Source of the DNA: Liolophura sinensis
Taxonomy: Eukaryota > Mollusca > Polyplacophora > Chitonida > Chitonidae
Assembly (NCBI RefSeq): GCF_032854445.1
Contig: NC_088306.1
Location: 29,543,764-29,607,763, forward strand
Reading direction: 5' to 3'
Length of the DNA: 64,000 nucleotides
The stretch's first letter is position 1. Each line of letters opens with the position of its first letter. The notes under the pieces are model-generated. The model did no database searches. It was not told the origin of the DNA and saw only the letters and a list, made by a program, of their open reading frames with translations. Positions 1 to 13,431 of this stretch are shown here, piece by piece. A program made the translations under genes and the position numbers.

Positions 1-2724
1 ACATTCAAGGTGCTGAATTTAAGATGGACGTTCTTTCCTATCCTTTTAATATGAAATTTTCTCAAGGGTTCGGCCAGTGAGACTATTTTGCTGCCCGGCC
101 CCGTAGCCGGTGGGGGTTTCTCATCCTTCTTCCTTCGTTTAGGAGGCATGGTGAGGGTAAAGTCAGCAATCACAAATGTGTACGTACCTACAATTATAAA
201 ATGCCAAATTAAGTTTAGATTAAATGCCAAATTAAGTTTAGATCATCAAGAACATAAAAATTGAGATTGACTGTTAATACTTGTTAATAGCACCTTCGGT
301 TGGCCTTTATACAGTAGCAGGTATACACGAGGATGTAAATACATCTTATCACAACTTCTGAAAACCCTAAAAAAATTTTATCCATAAGCCATATGTCATC
401 ATGCAGACTACTATGTTTCTGAATTTAACAGATTAAGCTTTATGAGTGGAATGGAGTGGTCTCCTATGGGCTCGGCTCGATATCCACCACTCTTTATTTC
501 TTAAAAATGTAATTTTTGGAGGGTGAAAAAAACATCTTTAACACACTGTAGACGTAAGACTAGGAAGATTAATTTAAAACCACGTCGACAATGTGCACAA
601 GTTTTACGCCTGCATTAGCTGAAACTTAAGCGTGAAGGAAACCGCAGTCCCCACCCCCTTCAACCCTCGCCACCTAACCACACTTCCCACAAAAAATAAC
701 CCAAGAAACGTCCTGGTTTAAAGTGGCAGCAAAACTAACGAGAGCTGGATTCGAACCTTTTACCTCATTGACCAAGGTCCGAACTGTTGATGCAAAAACC
801 AGCAAGGGCCCTTTAAGTGTATGTCAACGAGGGCAACAAATAAACGTCAGACCATAGCGAAATTTTGCCTGGATTACAACAGGTTTCAGCAATATAGTAA
901 TCATAGTAATATATTTTTACTCCATTGAACCAATAGGGCCGACCTTCCATGGGCCTAGGAAAGAAACTGTTGTACAGTAATTTAAATGTCACAGGCAAAC
1001 CGGCCCAGAAGGTTTAAGAGGTGTGTTACGAGCTACGTTATTCAGTTATCGGAGCAAATGAACCATGCAGGAGAATTATAATGAGTTTCAGCCCAGCGGG
1101 TGACAGGAGGAATTTTCGAAAACAAGCAACTTTGGTTGAACTGTTTACTTTTATGTGCGTTTTGTGTTCTTGTGGTGTGGGCCTGTAAAGTAAGGCGACA
1201 AACGAAATACACGGTTGACAGGTTTGGAGTACGTCACACAAGGCCAGAATGGAGTAAGCGCGCTTCAAGCATGTCTGTCAAAACAGTTTTACTATAGATT
1301 CTTTCCCGTGATACCAGTGTTGGAGGCCCTAGAATTGGCAATAACTCCAGAATCGAGAGCCAGGAGGCATAGACGATTGAGGGAAGTCTTTCTTTGACAT
1401 ACCTTAATGCCTTGTCATAAAAGATTTAATAATAAAATACATGTACTAAAGTAAATCCCGTCGGTGTCTGGAAGCGTGCCCCACGTCAGAATTCGCAGTC
1501 TTCACTCCACCTTTAAGAGATCTCGTTCTTCACTCCACCATTAAGAGATCTAGTCCGGCTTAGACGCAAAGCGTATGCGGTACATGATACGTACTATTAT
1601 ACTGTCGTAGATACGTATGGAAAAGCTGATAGTTCGTACAACTCCAGTTGCCACAGACAAAGCCGCTATCTGCAAAGCGTTCGTGACACGGTATAAAATG
1701 CATGTATGTCTATTGGTCAGGTCACTATTCACATTATAGTTCCTGGATTTGTTTAAGCACAAATAAGGACGCAATCTCGTTATGTATCAAACATGAAGTA
1801 CAGGTACATGTAATTTAAGAAGGCGTCTCTAATGAAAAACCTATACAGTTGTGCATGGAATAAATAGAAAGGCATGACTAAACTACCTAGAGCAATCTAT
1901 GTGATCAATAACTACATAGATTCGCTTGATCAGCATTCCGCAAAGACCGATTTCATCGCGTACAACTTTCAAGGGACATTAAATATACCAGGTCCCCAAT
2001 TTACTAATGTAATTAAACACATATAAAAGAGGTCTTAGGTGCCTGAAGATTTGGCACGGAGATGTTTGTAGTCAAGGAATGGCTTTCGACAGTGACACAA
2101 TTGGTATCATTAAGTTACCGGCATGAAGCTGTCGGCCCAAATTTGGCGATTAAAGAGCAATGGAGATTGAGTGCACTGGAGTCCGGACAATCTACTTCGC
2201 GCTATATTGTTCAGACCGATTCATTTGTTAAGCGATACCATCGGGAATGAGCCCTTGGCGAATAGAAGTGGTCGGAATCTGGCAGAGCTCAGGATGTTTT
2301 CAGTCTGATCGATATTGGTGATTCTGACAAAACCCGGATAAAACACGATCGTAGAAACGCAGGTTTATCGCAGGCAGACACATTTGACATTTCGGCTTGG
2401 ATTTGTCGTAAGCGTGAACTACGACGTGTTGCGAACAAACGAACAAACAAGTCCGACAGCCTGACTGATTCTGGTTTGATCAATTGATAGACTGACTGAT
2501 CTCTTTGTGGACAGATTGGCCGACCATCCGATTGAGACAAAAAAAAAACGCTGCTATTTTCTTTCCGATTTCTCAGTGACAGTGGCGTTCTGCTACACCA
2601 ACAAAATATCGTAATATGAAGCTAAGTTCCATCTCCCGGAAGCTAACTTATTGAAGATATGAAAAGGAATGATCCCTGATATATATTTTTCTACTTATTT
2701 GATGACTGTTCAAACGAACAGAGA
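1..2724. other. Gene-free stretch, no recognised content
   Basis: Short random open frames only. Two small direct duplications occur: a 24-bp unit at about 186-243 and a 27-bp unit containing TTCACTCCACC and AAGAGATCT at about 1496-1553. A B-box-like sequence on the - strand near 740-760 may be a decayed tRNA-type SINE head. Confidence 0.5.
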
Positions 2725-2875
2725 ACAAACGACAATCCGCAGGTTTCTGTAGGACCTTTCCATGAACTGCAGGAGATGAAGCCAAGTATGAGCTCTACGT
2801 GAACTCACAGCGACTGCATTGGTGAGAGGCTCCTGGGTCAATGCGGCACGCTAAACACCTCTGCCACGCTGACCC
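2725..2875 (-). mobile_element. SINE fragment (5' and core part)
   Basis: Contains the reverse complement of the core (ATCCGCAGGTT-like), the B-box (GTGAACTCACAGCGA) and the degraded tRNA head, without the tail. Divergent, so an old copy. Confidence 0.7.
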
Positions 2876-3073
2876 CCCATCCCACCAATCTCATCCAGCA
2901 CCCCTCCCCCCTCTGTTTCTTCATTTACCAAAGGACACCGTTAACAGGTAAATCTTATTTTTATATCACTAATATAAAAGCCTACAGATCACAGACCAAT
3001 TCATTCTTACAGCTTTACTTAAGACAAATCCAAAACCAAAAATGTAGCATTAATGAGGGAAGAGAAACAGGTC

Positions 3074-3150
3074 TACCACCCACACCCCCATCCCATAACC
3101 CCCACCCCACCCATATTCACCCCCACACCCACCCCACCCCCATCCCCGGT
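3074..3150. repeat. C-rich low-complexity tract
   Basis: CCCAC/CCCCA runs, with another C-rich patch at 2872-2915. The - strand is correspondingly G-rich. Confidence 0.8.
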
Positions 3151-3917
3151 CACTAACACATGCAAGTAGATAAGTTAAACTTCCATGAGTACACAGGACA
3201 CGGTTGTTTAAAAATGCTTTACGACATAGTATCAGATTAAACTTTTTAAGTCAAGTCTTCAATTTTGTACCTTTTTACCCCAAAATAATTGTGTAATAGT
3301 ATGTTCAAATATGAACCAAATCTGCCACACTGTGATACACTGACTTAATTCGGACAACTGCATAGGCTTTTGACTAAACACTTAATGGTAAAATATGACT
3401 GAATTCCAGCATTAGCTGATACACTTTCGAGGAACTGGACTAAGTCAATTAATGCTACAACTTCGGTACATTGTCACTTAGCACTTAACTGTACTCTGTT
3501 TGAGCAGTTTCTCCTGTCGCGCAGACCTATAAGAGATTAATGTAAAAGATATATCCAAGTTGCCCTCAGTGCACTGTCTGTATGGCATCCATTTAAAGTT
3601 GACAGCGACACCGAAAAGACTGCCCATTGCTATAGAGTACGATCTACACGTATTCACCTCCTGTCAACTCGCACACGGACGGTCAAGGGCACCACGTGAC
3701 CTCATGAATTATCCAACAGCTTTCGCCGTGTTATGTCCAGCTAGGCGAAGTGGTGTACATTTCAAGCCGTGATAAATCCACCCTTGACAACGGAGATTTG
3801 TGCAATGAGAACACCCACGTGGGGTTAAAGACATTAGCGGTATACCCCACGTGCTTATATGGTAATCTGCCTTGGGCTAGCATGCATGTATGATGATTTG
3901 TCAGATGATTTTGATAA

Positions 3918-4085
3918 CATTTAATTCATTACTTCATTTATTTGATTGGTTTTATACCCCGTACCCAAGGATATGTCACTTATGTGACAACAACTCGGAT
4001 CATGGTGGGATAAAAACGAACAGAACCCTAAATATGCCAATATGCTGCGCTTGCACGCTAGCCACTAGGCCACGGGGACGCTACT
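3918..4085 (-). mobile_element. SINE copy with internal deletion
   Basis: The tail (ATTTATTTGATTGGTTTTAT), the GTGACAACAACTCGG core remnant and the tRNA head (GCTGCGCTTGCACGCTAGCC) are close together, so most of the middle is missing. Confidence 0.65.
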
Positions 4086-4770
4086 CTCTTAGGCCACGGA
4101 CACCAGACATTCAATTTAAACATACATGTTGCCGAAAGGGAAGCCCGAATGGTACGAAACAAATGTTACTCCACTTCACTCACACTAAAACTTGATTTTA
4201 TTATTTTTATTTTTTGTTTCTTTTTTACAATTATTTTTCCAGAACTTGCTTGAATATTTGTTGTAAATCTAGAAACAGTCCTGTGTAAAAATCCCTGGCG
4301 TTATAGGGCTATAGTCTGCTTAAGGAAGATCAAATAATCCGGATAACACATTTTTAAGGTCTTTCGAGTTCAAAAACTGTCTGACTACAAACAAAGACTG
4401 TGATTTATTTAGAAAAGATTTGCTATGAATCCTGATCGATAACATATATATGGCAGTTTCACTGCCAGTTGGCTGTAAATCGCGGATATCGCCACACGAG
4501 ACAAGACATGTTTGCCTCAGCCTACTCCAATACACATAACACTCAAACACACCAATGGCGTGAAACCGATTACATATGATACAACCTTATCACGAAATAA
4601 TCAGCTTACACGCGAAAAAAAAAAAACGGAAACACCCCTCCGTAAGAAGCTTTATGACCAATGCGCTGAAGCAGCCTAAACACGCGACCAAGACGAGATG
4701 CCCCAAGGCAATGAATGCATGTGGGACGTCTTCTATCTAGTGAACGTATAGACCTATATCTGTTACGATG

Positions 4771-4846
4771 TCACCATAATGCTCGCCGCCGTCGTACAAA
4801 TGAAATATTCTTGTGTGCGGTGTAAAACACCAACCATATAAATAAT
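4771..4846 (+). mobile_element. SINE 3' tail fragment
   Basis: CACCATAATGCTCGCCGCCG through GTAAAACACCAACC and an AAAT remnant. The 5' part is absent. Confidence 0.7.
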
Positions 4847-5442
4847 TATTTACATTGAGCATGTCCAAAATTGTGGTCGACATCAATTTACTTGTGTATT
4901 AACACAAAAAGGCCCACAAATGTACATGTATTAGAGTAATATCAGCATACTCATTAACCGGTCTATATGCAAAGGTTACAGTATATTCTTTTTTCTAATG
5001 TACTAGTCGACGAAAAGCTCCGACGGTGCCTAAGACATCTGTTGGTTGCATTAAACATGGTATGAAGTTTATTTTGCAAAATGCCACAAACTTGGCCATA
5101 CTTTCGTTACAAGCTTATAAACCTTATGACTCTGTCTCGTCGGTCTTACGGAAAGTGATAAATACATACACCTGGGATAAGCTCATACATAGGCTATATG
5201 CAGATATCTGTGTTCGTCGTCGCCGTGGCCGTATGGTAAGTTGATAAGGCATATTTGTCAGGGTGGTTGTATGATATACACAGTGGGCGTCTGAAGGTGG
5301 AACGGTGGGTATGTGGGAGAATACATGTATGACCAGTGGTGGGTGGGAGTATATGGTTTATGCATAATAGGTGTACGATTGGTGTACGATACGTGTACCA
5401 TGAGCGTTTATGTGTACGATGTCTATGATTGTGAGTGTATAA

Positions 5443-5768
5443 TAAATCTATGATGGGTGTCTGAGAAGTGTATGATGAGTGTCTGAGAAGTGTTTGATGA
5501 GTGTCTGAGAAGTGTTTGATGGGTGTCTGAGACGTGTATGGTGAGTGTCTGAGAAGTGTGTGGTGAGTGCCTGAGAAGTGTATGATGAGTGTCTGAGAGG
5601 TGTTTGATGGGTGTCTGAGAAGTGTACGGTGGGTGTCTGAGAAGTGTATTGTGGGTGTCTGAGAAGTGTATTGTGAATGTTTTAGAAGTGTTTGATGGGT
5701 GTCTGGGAAGTGTACGGTGGGTGTCTGAGTAGTGTATGTTGAGTGTCTGAGAAGTGTATGGTAAGTAT
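5443..5768. repeat. Minisatellite, 22-bp unit, about 15 copies
   Basis: Unit close to GTGTCTGAGAAGTGTATGAT. Because 22 is not a multiple of 3, the open frame seen on the - strand cycles through all three frames of the unit and is not evidence of a protein. Confidence 0.9.
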
Positions 5769-6753
5769 ACGCACACCGCTTAAGTAACTACATGTATACA
5801 CATTCAGTACCGTAATTGTCATTTCAAAAAGTGAGTTTCAAGAATACTCCTTACGCGAAAAAAAGATTTACCAAGACGCCGCATACTAAAGAAAACATAT
5901 ATGTGTCTATGACACTTTTGTGTATCATATCGATGCCCTCTTGTTGCCAAATGAAGTGTAAAGCACTACCAGTTAGTGAATTAATGTACAAGGTTTACTA
6001 CATGATATTCCTGAATATTACTATGGCTTTATACAACCCAGATAATTCTCAATACCAGTATGTACGTTGGCAAAGACAGGTTGCCTATAGCTCGCTCTTC
6101 ACTTAGAAATACATGTATGCGCTGTGTGCCTGTAGCGAAGTGCAAACTGAAAGACCGAAAGCGAACTGGCAAACAGTCGGCTTTTGAGCAAAGGTTAATG
6201 GTATTTTTATGTTTGATTTTTAGTCGCCTTAAGACTCTGTAAACGCATGGCGTAAATTGGAACAAATACCGTGGCTTAGAGACCAAGTAAAATTGTTAGC
6301 ACATAATGCTGGCACACGTATGGTGTTTTGAGGACTGTATGTTCAGGCCTAATGGAAATACACATTCATAATATGCATGTACCCCTAACATTAGTTTACA
6401 TGAGTTTACCCAACCACAAAGACTATATAAACTGTGACAGATACGAAGAATTTATTATCGTGTATGTTCTTGAGTACCGTGTAAAACAGGAGACAATAAG
6501 TATATAAATAAATAAATTTATTATCACGCAAACTTATATTTTATATTGTTCAGAAAATGTACGTGACATATAGGAGGAAAATACATAGGAGGCCTACATA
6601 GCAGTTAAAACAATGTTTGCATTTGATCGTTCAGAAGCTCCTTGGCATTATTATCCAAGAAACACATAGGCACAGTCTTTGGAATAAAGATTTTCCTGCA
6701 CCAGCACCTAATATAATCAACATACGGTTTTGTTCATCTACATTGCACATTTG

Positions 6754-7019
6754 TACACTCAAAAAATTAATTTGTCATTTTAACAGAAAGTCTCTTGTCT
6801 GGGTGATGCTAGAATGATTGCTGTAAGTATAACATAACAATGAGTCATACTCAACATACTGTCCTGTTTGTTAAATAGAACCTTTATGTTGATTTAGTAA
6901 AAATATACATGTATGTGTTATATTTACAGAATAATATTTTACAATAGCAGAATATATTCTAGCATCACTCAGACCACAGACTTTCTGTTAAAATTAACAA
7001 GATTAATTTTTTGAGTGTA
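6754..7019. mobile_element. Fold-back (MITE-like) element with about 75-bp inverted arms
   Basis: The left arm runs from 6754 to about 6833. The right arm runs from 7019 back to about 6916 and is its reverse complement with an extra internal segment of about 20 bp. Both ends read TACACTCAAAAAATTAAT inward, followed by TTTTAACAGAAAGTCT and TGATGCTAGAAT in the same order. There is no coding capacity, so it would be non-autonomous. The superfamily and target duplication are not clear. Confidence 0.8.
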
Positions 7020-9734
7020 AGTGAGTGAGAGAGTGCTTGGGATTTAGGTCGTACTTAATTTTTCAGTCATGTGACGGCAAAGGATTCTTTCCATTGCATG
7101 TAATGTGCCTCCTCTCTTTTATCTAGCGCTGCTGCACTGAGCCCACTTACCGAAGGCAAGTAAGCTGTCGCGCGCGAGCCATTCTACTGATATGCCTAGC
7201 GGTCAACCAGTCGTTGCACTATACCCTCTATGCGGAAGGCCAAGCTAGGAAGTTATAACTTCCTCTTTCTAGGTCTTAGGTGTGACCCGGCCCAAGATTG
7301 ACCCGACCCAGGACTTTTTTTTAGTGTAAATCAAACGGCATGAATTATCCCTTCTCACTGATATTTCCTTGAGGAATATATGTATACATTATATATAAGG
7401 GGTTTTAAACACATTCAGATCATGTACATGCTGGATCCGACAGCTTTCTGATGCCGGAGAGGTACACCACTAATTGTTTTTCCCATCATGCACTGCCAGT
7501 ATTGTCACGTACATTATTTATTCACACGGTTTATGTTCACAATGGCACATCAGTGCTTGCACTCATCCACTTCGCGACGAAGTCGGTTTCATTCCCAACC
7601 GGCCATACACTGACATAAAAGCACTCGTACGTTGCACGGAAATAATGTCATTTCAGTTTACTGCAATGCAAAACATTTGCCGTAATGTTACGGCTTAATA
7701 TGTATAGACGCCTCTCAAAATAATCATAGCTGTCAGTACTGCTAGTATCCAGTACAATGCGTGGCGCCTCAACCAGATTATCTAAGTTTTAATTGTTTAA
7801 TTATTATACAATTGTGTTGAAACATGGAGACTGATGAGTATCTATATGGTGATATGTGTAGTGGTATACATTCATCGGAATTATTAAGAAGAGCGACTGA
7901 TCTGTTTCAAAGTAAATATGTATATATATATAAAGGTATAATTCGACACAAATATGAAGGGAAAGAATGAAAGTTATACAGGTTCATTGTATAACTATAC
8001 AGACCAGTACAATAAATGTATAAACCAAACACGTATAAACTTAAATTGAATTCTCTGGCACAAATGACTCCATATGTTCGGCTATTTTTACACGTATGAT
8101 AGAATAGTGAAGGCGTTAAACATATAAAGGAAGCCATATGCGTACAGCATGCGAGAGGTACACAATACGTAAGAAAGCTATTTGAGCACGGTACCAGTGG
8201 TCGCAGGCCATGTATACAGGGTTAGCCTAAAGCGCCTGTGTTAGGGTTTTGTAGCATACATATGTAGCAGCGGTCATAATTTCGGAGACACAAGAAAAAA
8301 GCTCCATAGAGAAGTAAGGTGAAAGTTATCTAGAAAATTATTAGATGTAGATTAATTTAAACTAAACTAAATATATTTCATATATAACGGTAAGCAGAAT
8401 TAAGACAACGACTCTAACTTAACGTACCTTCACAGTAATCGGTGGTTATAAGTGGTTAACTTTCCCCCATGTTTTAGTGAGCCTCCGTGGTCGGGTGCTA
8501 AGTGAGGGCCAGGAACAATAGCGGACCTGAGGGAAAGCAGGTCGGTCGTGTTAGAACAAGCCCCGCACTGTCAAATGACCACAACACTTCGGATTTCTCT
8601 TTATGTTTACCTCGTCACGTATTATACGAGCGAAATTGACTCTATTCTCGTCACTTCACAAATCAAACGGTCACCACAAGGGAAATTCGATCCCAGTTTC
8701 GAATATTCAATACAGCGAAGTAATCAATTTACCCGAGCCAAACCAGCCCAGCGTGTCCCGGCTGCCAACGTCTAACGACACTCTTCGTCGTTGTCAACAA
8801 AGATTCACGCTCATTAGTTACCGGTCATAACATCGGGTAAGAGTTATCTCCCTTTTTCAAACAACTTTTCAAGTGCTCGTAAAAACAAAATTGCACTTTG
8901 TGTGGCAAGTGACCAGAAATATAGATCGGTCAGTCATATGTGCCAGGACTACATTAATTTAAAAAATACGCCTATTTTTAAAAGTTATATAAGTGTCCAA
9001 AAATTATCCGTTCAACAGTTACCTCTTCAAAATGCTAATTTTTCCACAGAGATTTGATATTCGGCTTAGCTGTTTGGTAAAGAAAACAATGACATTCGAT
9101 TTAAGCTGTGTTGCAAACTGTCAGGTATATCAGCCTTTAAATTCAGTTCACGATATTGCTATAATCGTGTCTAGATTTTCTCTTACATGAGACCCCAGTC
9201 CCAGCATTATGTTAATGATGACACAGTATTAGGCTTAGACAACAGACTTTCTGTTAAAATTAACAAAGTAAGTGCTGTCCCATGTTTTATATTCGGATGA
9301 ATGAGTGATGAAGTCCTGCATGATCTTACGCCTCCTTGAACATACTGTCGTGTCACTTTATCTTGTCAATCAGCCATACTCTCTCCACAGCGCGATTCAA
9401 AATGATCTATAAAATGGAGAAAACTTCACCGCCTCAAGTTAGTCGTGTTTAAAGAAAAAGGCCTCTAAAAATCGACCTAGCCATCACAAAAATAGACCAC
9501 TTAAAACTGTACATAAATATACTTTCATTTATTTTCTTAGACTTTTGCTCAAACGTTTTAATTCTATGGTGGGCTCATTGGACCACACTATGAGAGGTTA
9601 GGACCTCTCACGTCACCTTTTTTCAACTCTAATAACAACATTGAATGTTGCAGTAACTCTTAAGTGAACTCAAATAACTCAATAAAACCATAAGTGAAAG
9701 ATTACTGAAATGATATTCCCAAAAATTCCTTCCT
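7020..9734. other. Gene-free stretch
   Basis: No gene, tRNA or long repeat recognised apart from the short fragment at 9242. AT-rich with several TACATGTA-like palindromes. Confidence 0.45.
9242..9266. repeat. Arm fragment related to the fold-back element
   Basis: A 25-bp match to the right arm of 6754-7019 (ACTTTCTGTTAAAATTAACA). A solo fragment or a very decayed copy. Confidence 0.6.
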
Positions 9735-9827
9735 TCTGGTGAACATCAGGAAGAAAAGGTGATGTGACGTCAGAGTTCCTGGTGAACATCAGGAAAAAAA
9801 AGGTGATGTGACGTCAGAGTTCCTAGA
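9735..9827. promoter_or_regulatory. Duplicated CRE-like site with flanking hairpin
   Basis: A segment of about 43 bp occurs twice in tandem. Each copy has TTCCTGGTGAACATCAGGAA (inverted TTCCTG/CAGGAA) followed by GGTGATGTGACGTCAGAG, which contains the TGACGTCA core recognised by CREB/ATF factors. Function is inferred from the motif only. Confidence 0.4.
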
Positions 9828-10497
9828 TATCGTCAGCATGTCTGATAAAGCTCACCATAGTTTTCAAATATTGATGCCTTTCAACATTTTCTTTAAAAAA
9901 ATATGAAAAAATGAATGAAAGTACTTTTACACATAGTTTTCAGTTATTTGTATGATGAACCTTACTTCATATTTTAGCTTTCTTTTACTTTAAGCCGATC
10001 GTTCGTTTACCAGGACGACTTGTAGGTAACATATTACCCACTCGTGTGTAATACAACAGAACGGTAGTCAGTCCAACCTGGAGTCGGAATTGTTGGCGGG
10101 AAATTAACGGTTGAACTGTAAAAACAGTGGCGAGAAAATTGTAATGTTGACAAAATCTATTGGTTAAAATGAGTAATCCAATAATTACGTCATCGATGTG
10201 CATAAACTATATAGGTATACATTTAAATTTCGTGATTCAGCACAGTTCTAACGACTTAAATTCTAGTCAAAATCTGTTTAGGGCTTTACATCAAAGGGTA
10301 TCAGTCGGCCATTTCTTCGAATTAATGGTGAGATGCCCGTGAAACAAATGACGGACAGACCAGTAAATGAGAGAGATAGATTTGTATCAAAAGTTATATT
10401 CGGACAAATATCGTCATATGAACAGAAATGGGCATTTAGGTAGAATTCAACAAACTATTCAAAAGTTCCTTTCACGCCAGTTTGAACATATGGATAG

Positions 10498-11030
10498 AAA
10501 AGCACATCACTATGTTGTGAAGCATTATGTTGTGAACCACTGTGATGTGAACCACTGTGTTGTGAACCACCATGGATGATGAACCATATTTTGTGTTGTG
10601 AAACATTATGTTGTGAACCACTGTGGTGTGAACCACTGTGTTGTGAACCACCATGCATGATGAACCATATTTTGTGTTGTGAACCACTGTGATGTGAACC
10701 ACCAAGCATGATGAACCATATTTTGTGTTGTGAAACATTATGATGTGAAGCACTGTGTCGTGGATCACTGTGTTGTGAACCACTGTGATGTGAACCACTG
10801 TGTTGTGAACCACCATGCATGATGAACCATATTTTGTGTTGTGAAGCATTATGTTGTGAACCACTGTGATGTGAACCACTGTGTTGTGAACCACCATGCA
10901 TGATGAACCATATTTTGTGTTGTGAAACATTATGATGTGAAGCACTGTGTCGTGGATCACTGTATTGTGAGCCTCTGTGTCGCGAAGCACTGTACCGTGA
11001 ACCACAGCGTTGTGAAACACGGTTCTTTGA
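10498..11030. repeat. Minisatellite, 15-bp unit with higher-order structure
   Basis: Base unit GTGAACCACTGTGTT. Every few units it is interrupted by a segment with CATGATGAACCATATTTTGT, giving a longer repeating block present about five times. A unit of 15 bp keeps several frames open (GSQHS repeats on the - strand), but there is no start context or splice evidence for a gene. Confidence 0.9.
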
Positions 11031-11261
11031 AGCACTATATTGCCTACCGAAGAGGCCAGTCATACCATGCCAACCTTATAACTTATACACTGGACTGAAA
11101 ACAAGCATTGTTTCCTTTGTGACGCTCTTATTGTAAATTACCTCGCTCTGGGAGCAGCAAGGCACCCCAGAAAGTACCCCCTCAGTTAGCTTTATAACAC
11201 AGCATTATAAGGTGAGATGAAAATAAAACTGCTATGAAATAATTCATCAGAACCTATAAGC

Positions 11262-11385
11262 TGGACTGCGGGAAGCATTATAGTAGGGGAAAACGCGGGA
11301 AAAACCCACGACCATCCGCAGGTTGCTGGAAGACCTTCTCACGTATGCGGCCGGAGAGGAAACAGCAATGAATAGCCTGACTTCA
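11262..11385 (-). mobile_element. SINE core fragment
   Basis: Reverse complement of the core (ACCCACGACCATCCGCAGGT, CGGCCGGAGAGGAA). Head and tail are missing. Confidence 0.7.
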
Positions 11386-11559
11386 AATATAGAACAGATA
11401 TTTGATGTGCATATATAAATAACATTATAACGCATCTTTCAGCTCCAATTCAACTGAAAAAGCACCATATCTGTTCGTGTGTATGCTTAAGTAGAATAAG
11501 GTCAAAAAAAAATCCAGTGGTGTTAGTTGGAATATATTAGACGTGACTGTACACAAAAA

Positions 11560-11910
11560 TACTTCTGTTGAAATCCAGCACAACTTGTGTTGCTTCATTC
11601 AACACAGAAATGTGTTACCCCAACATGTTTGTGTTACAAAATTATATAACACAAACTTGTTTTGTATCAAAAACTTTTGATGTTGTGTATTTTGCAACAA
11701 GTATGGTATATAACATCCAACACATCTTGTGTTTAATTCTTTGAACACAAGACCTTGTCTTAATTCAACACAAGATGCAGGTGTTCAAATATGACAAAAG
11801 ACTTTTGTTAGAAAGAATACAAATTTGTGTTTATACAACACACGTGTTTCTGTGTGTGGTCTACAATTGCTCAAAATGTTCTATTGTGATCACATTTAAT
11901 ATACAAACAC
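11560..11910. repeat. Region dense in TTGTGTT/AACACAA
   Basis: TTGTGTT and its complement AACACAA alternate many times over about 350 bp, with no fixed period. Probably a decayed palindromic element or an irregular satellite. Confidence 0.5.
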
Positions 11911-13218
11911 GTTGTATAACTTTCTGGGTAGATGAAATTATCAGAACTTCGGGGTGATTTAATACCCTTTTACCAAAAATTTGTTAAAAATCAATTTACA
12001 AAAAGGGCCAGTGATTTACTTGTAGCACGATAACGACATGCACTAACTCCTCTGACGCCTTGTAAAATGCTAGTTAGCTATACCTAAAGGAATAGAACTC
12101 TGTCAGATCGCCATATAACACAGTTCAATTCATGCGAAACATGAGAAGGGATCATCAGTCGCCGAGGGACTGATGGCCTCTGCTGGAATTTACCCTTGAC
12201 CAATGCGATCTTAGCTCCCACCGACTCCATCAAGCCTTCCAGACAGGGCGTGTAATGCTCTAAGGATAATTATAGCGTATGTGTGGTACACTGAATATGG
12301 CTATTTTTCTTGCCAAAATAGTATAAGATCTGTAATATAGTCATGGATCTGTGTTGTGATTAAGGCACACAATCCGTATTAAATTGCTATGCAGATTTAT
12401 AGGGTTTAGCGCTTAATATCCACATAACAAATACAGCAATTTATTACCATTCAGTTGCAATGATACAATCCGCTTTGTAAATTTATTATTTAAGCCTTTA
12501 AACTTGTAAGTTGGAAGGAAGATTCCATTGTTTGCGTTTTCAAATCAATCCCATGTAAAAACAACAACAAAAAAAGCATCGAAAAAAAATGATTGTAAAT
12601 TTATCCTATTTATTTAGACCACAAAACTACGACCAAAACATAAAACATTCTTTTAAATTTATCAGAATTATTTATGACAAACTGCGGTCCACCATGCAGC
12701 ATGGGGCGCATGTCAGGGACGCCAGTCGTTTAGTACTAACGTGGAGCCAAGCCTTATCTGCGCTTCTGAAGACGAATAACGATTGTAATGAATTGTCGTT
12801 TCGAATGGTTAGCAGACATCAGCAACCCCTGAGCGAGCCATGGAGATCAGACTAATTGATCAGTGCATCAGTGAATCCGGCAAACACATTGGCTGGGTGG
12901 CAGACAGACAAACGGATGGACTGACACTTAATGTTTATTTGTTTATTTGATCGGCGCTGTGCCAAAAAACTTCATTGATTTCCGACAGCGACCGGGTTCA
13001 TTAATTGTAAAAACAGACACTAGAGTAAATCACTGACCCATGTCAGGTACAAGACAAGCCTCCTTCTATTCTCAAAAGCCTGTGTCAGGCAAAATTTGAA
13101 AAGATTTTCAGGGCTTAAAAGACAAAACAAATTTTAATAATGAAGTCATGACAAAATGTAAAAGGCTTCACAAGCTTTCAATCCACATGCCGGGATATGG
13201 ATTATTATTATTATGAAT
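11911..13218. other. Gene-free stretch
   Basis: No recognisable gene or repeat. An open frame at 12589-12855 has no family signature and no codon pattern that I can defend. Confidence 0.45.
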
Positions 13219-13338
13219 TTGATAATGATAACTAAAACTGTCATTTTGATGATGATAACTAAAACTGTCATTTTGATGATGATAACTAAAACTGTCATTT
13301 TGATGATGATAACTAAAACTGTCATTTTGATAATGATC
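13219..13338. repeat. Minisatellite, 27-bp unit, about 4.5 copies
   Basis: Unit GATAACTAAAACTGTCATTT plus TGATGAT. Nearly identical copies, so a recent expansion. Flanked by an imperfect inverted repeat (GTATATGGATTATTATTA-like ends and the CACATG...CATGTG pair). Confidence 0.9.
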
Positions 13339-13431
13339 CCGACATGTGGATCGAAAGCTTGTGAAACCTTTTACATATACGTGGTGATGCCTCGACTTCA
13401 TTATTATTACTGAACCCACGTGAAGCTATGA

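Noticed and set aside
10455-11063. 202-codon Ser/His-rich frame
   Set aside because: Translation of the 15-bp repeat; a second overlapping frame of 187 codons is equally open.
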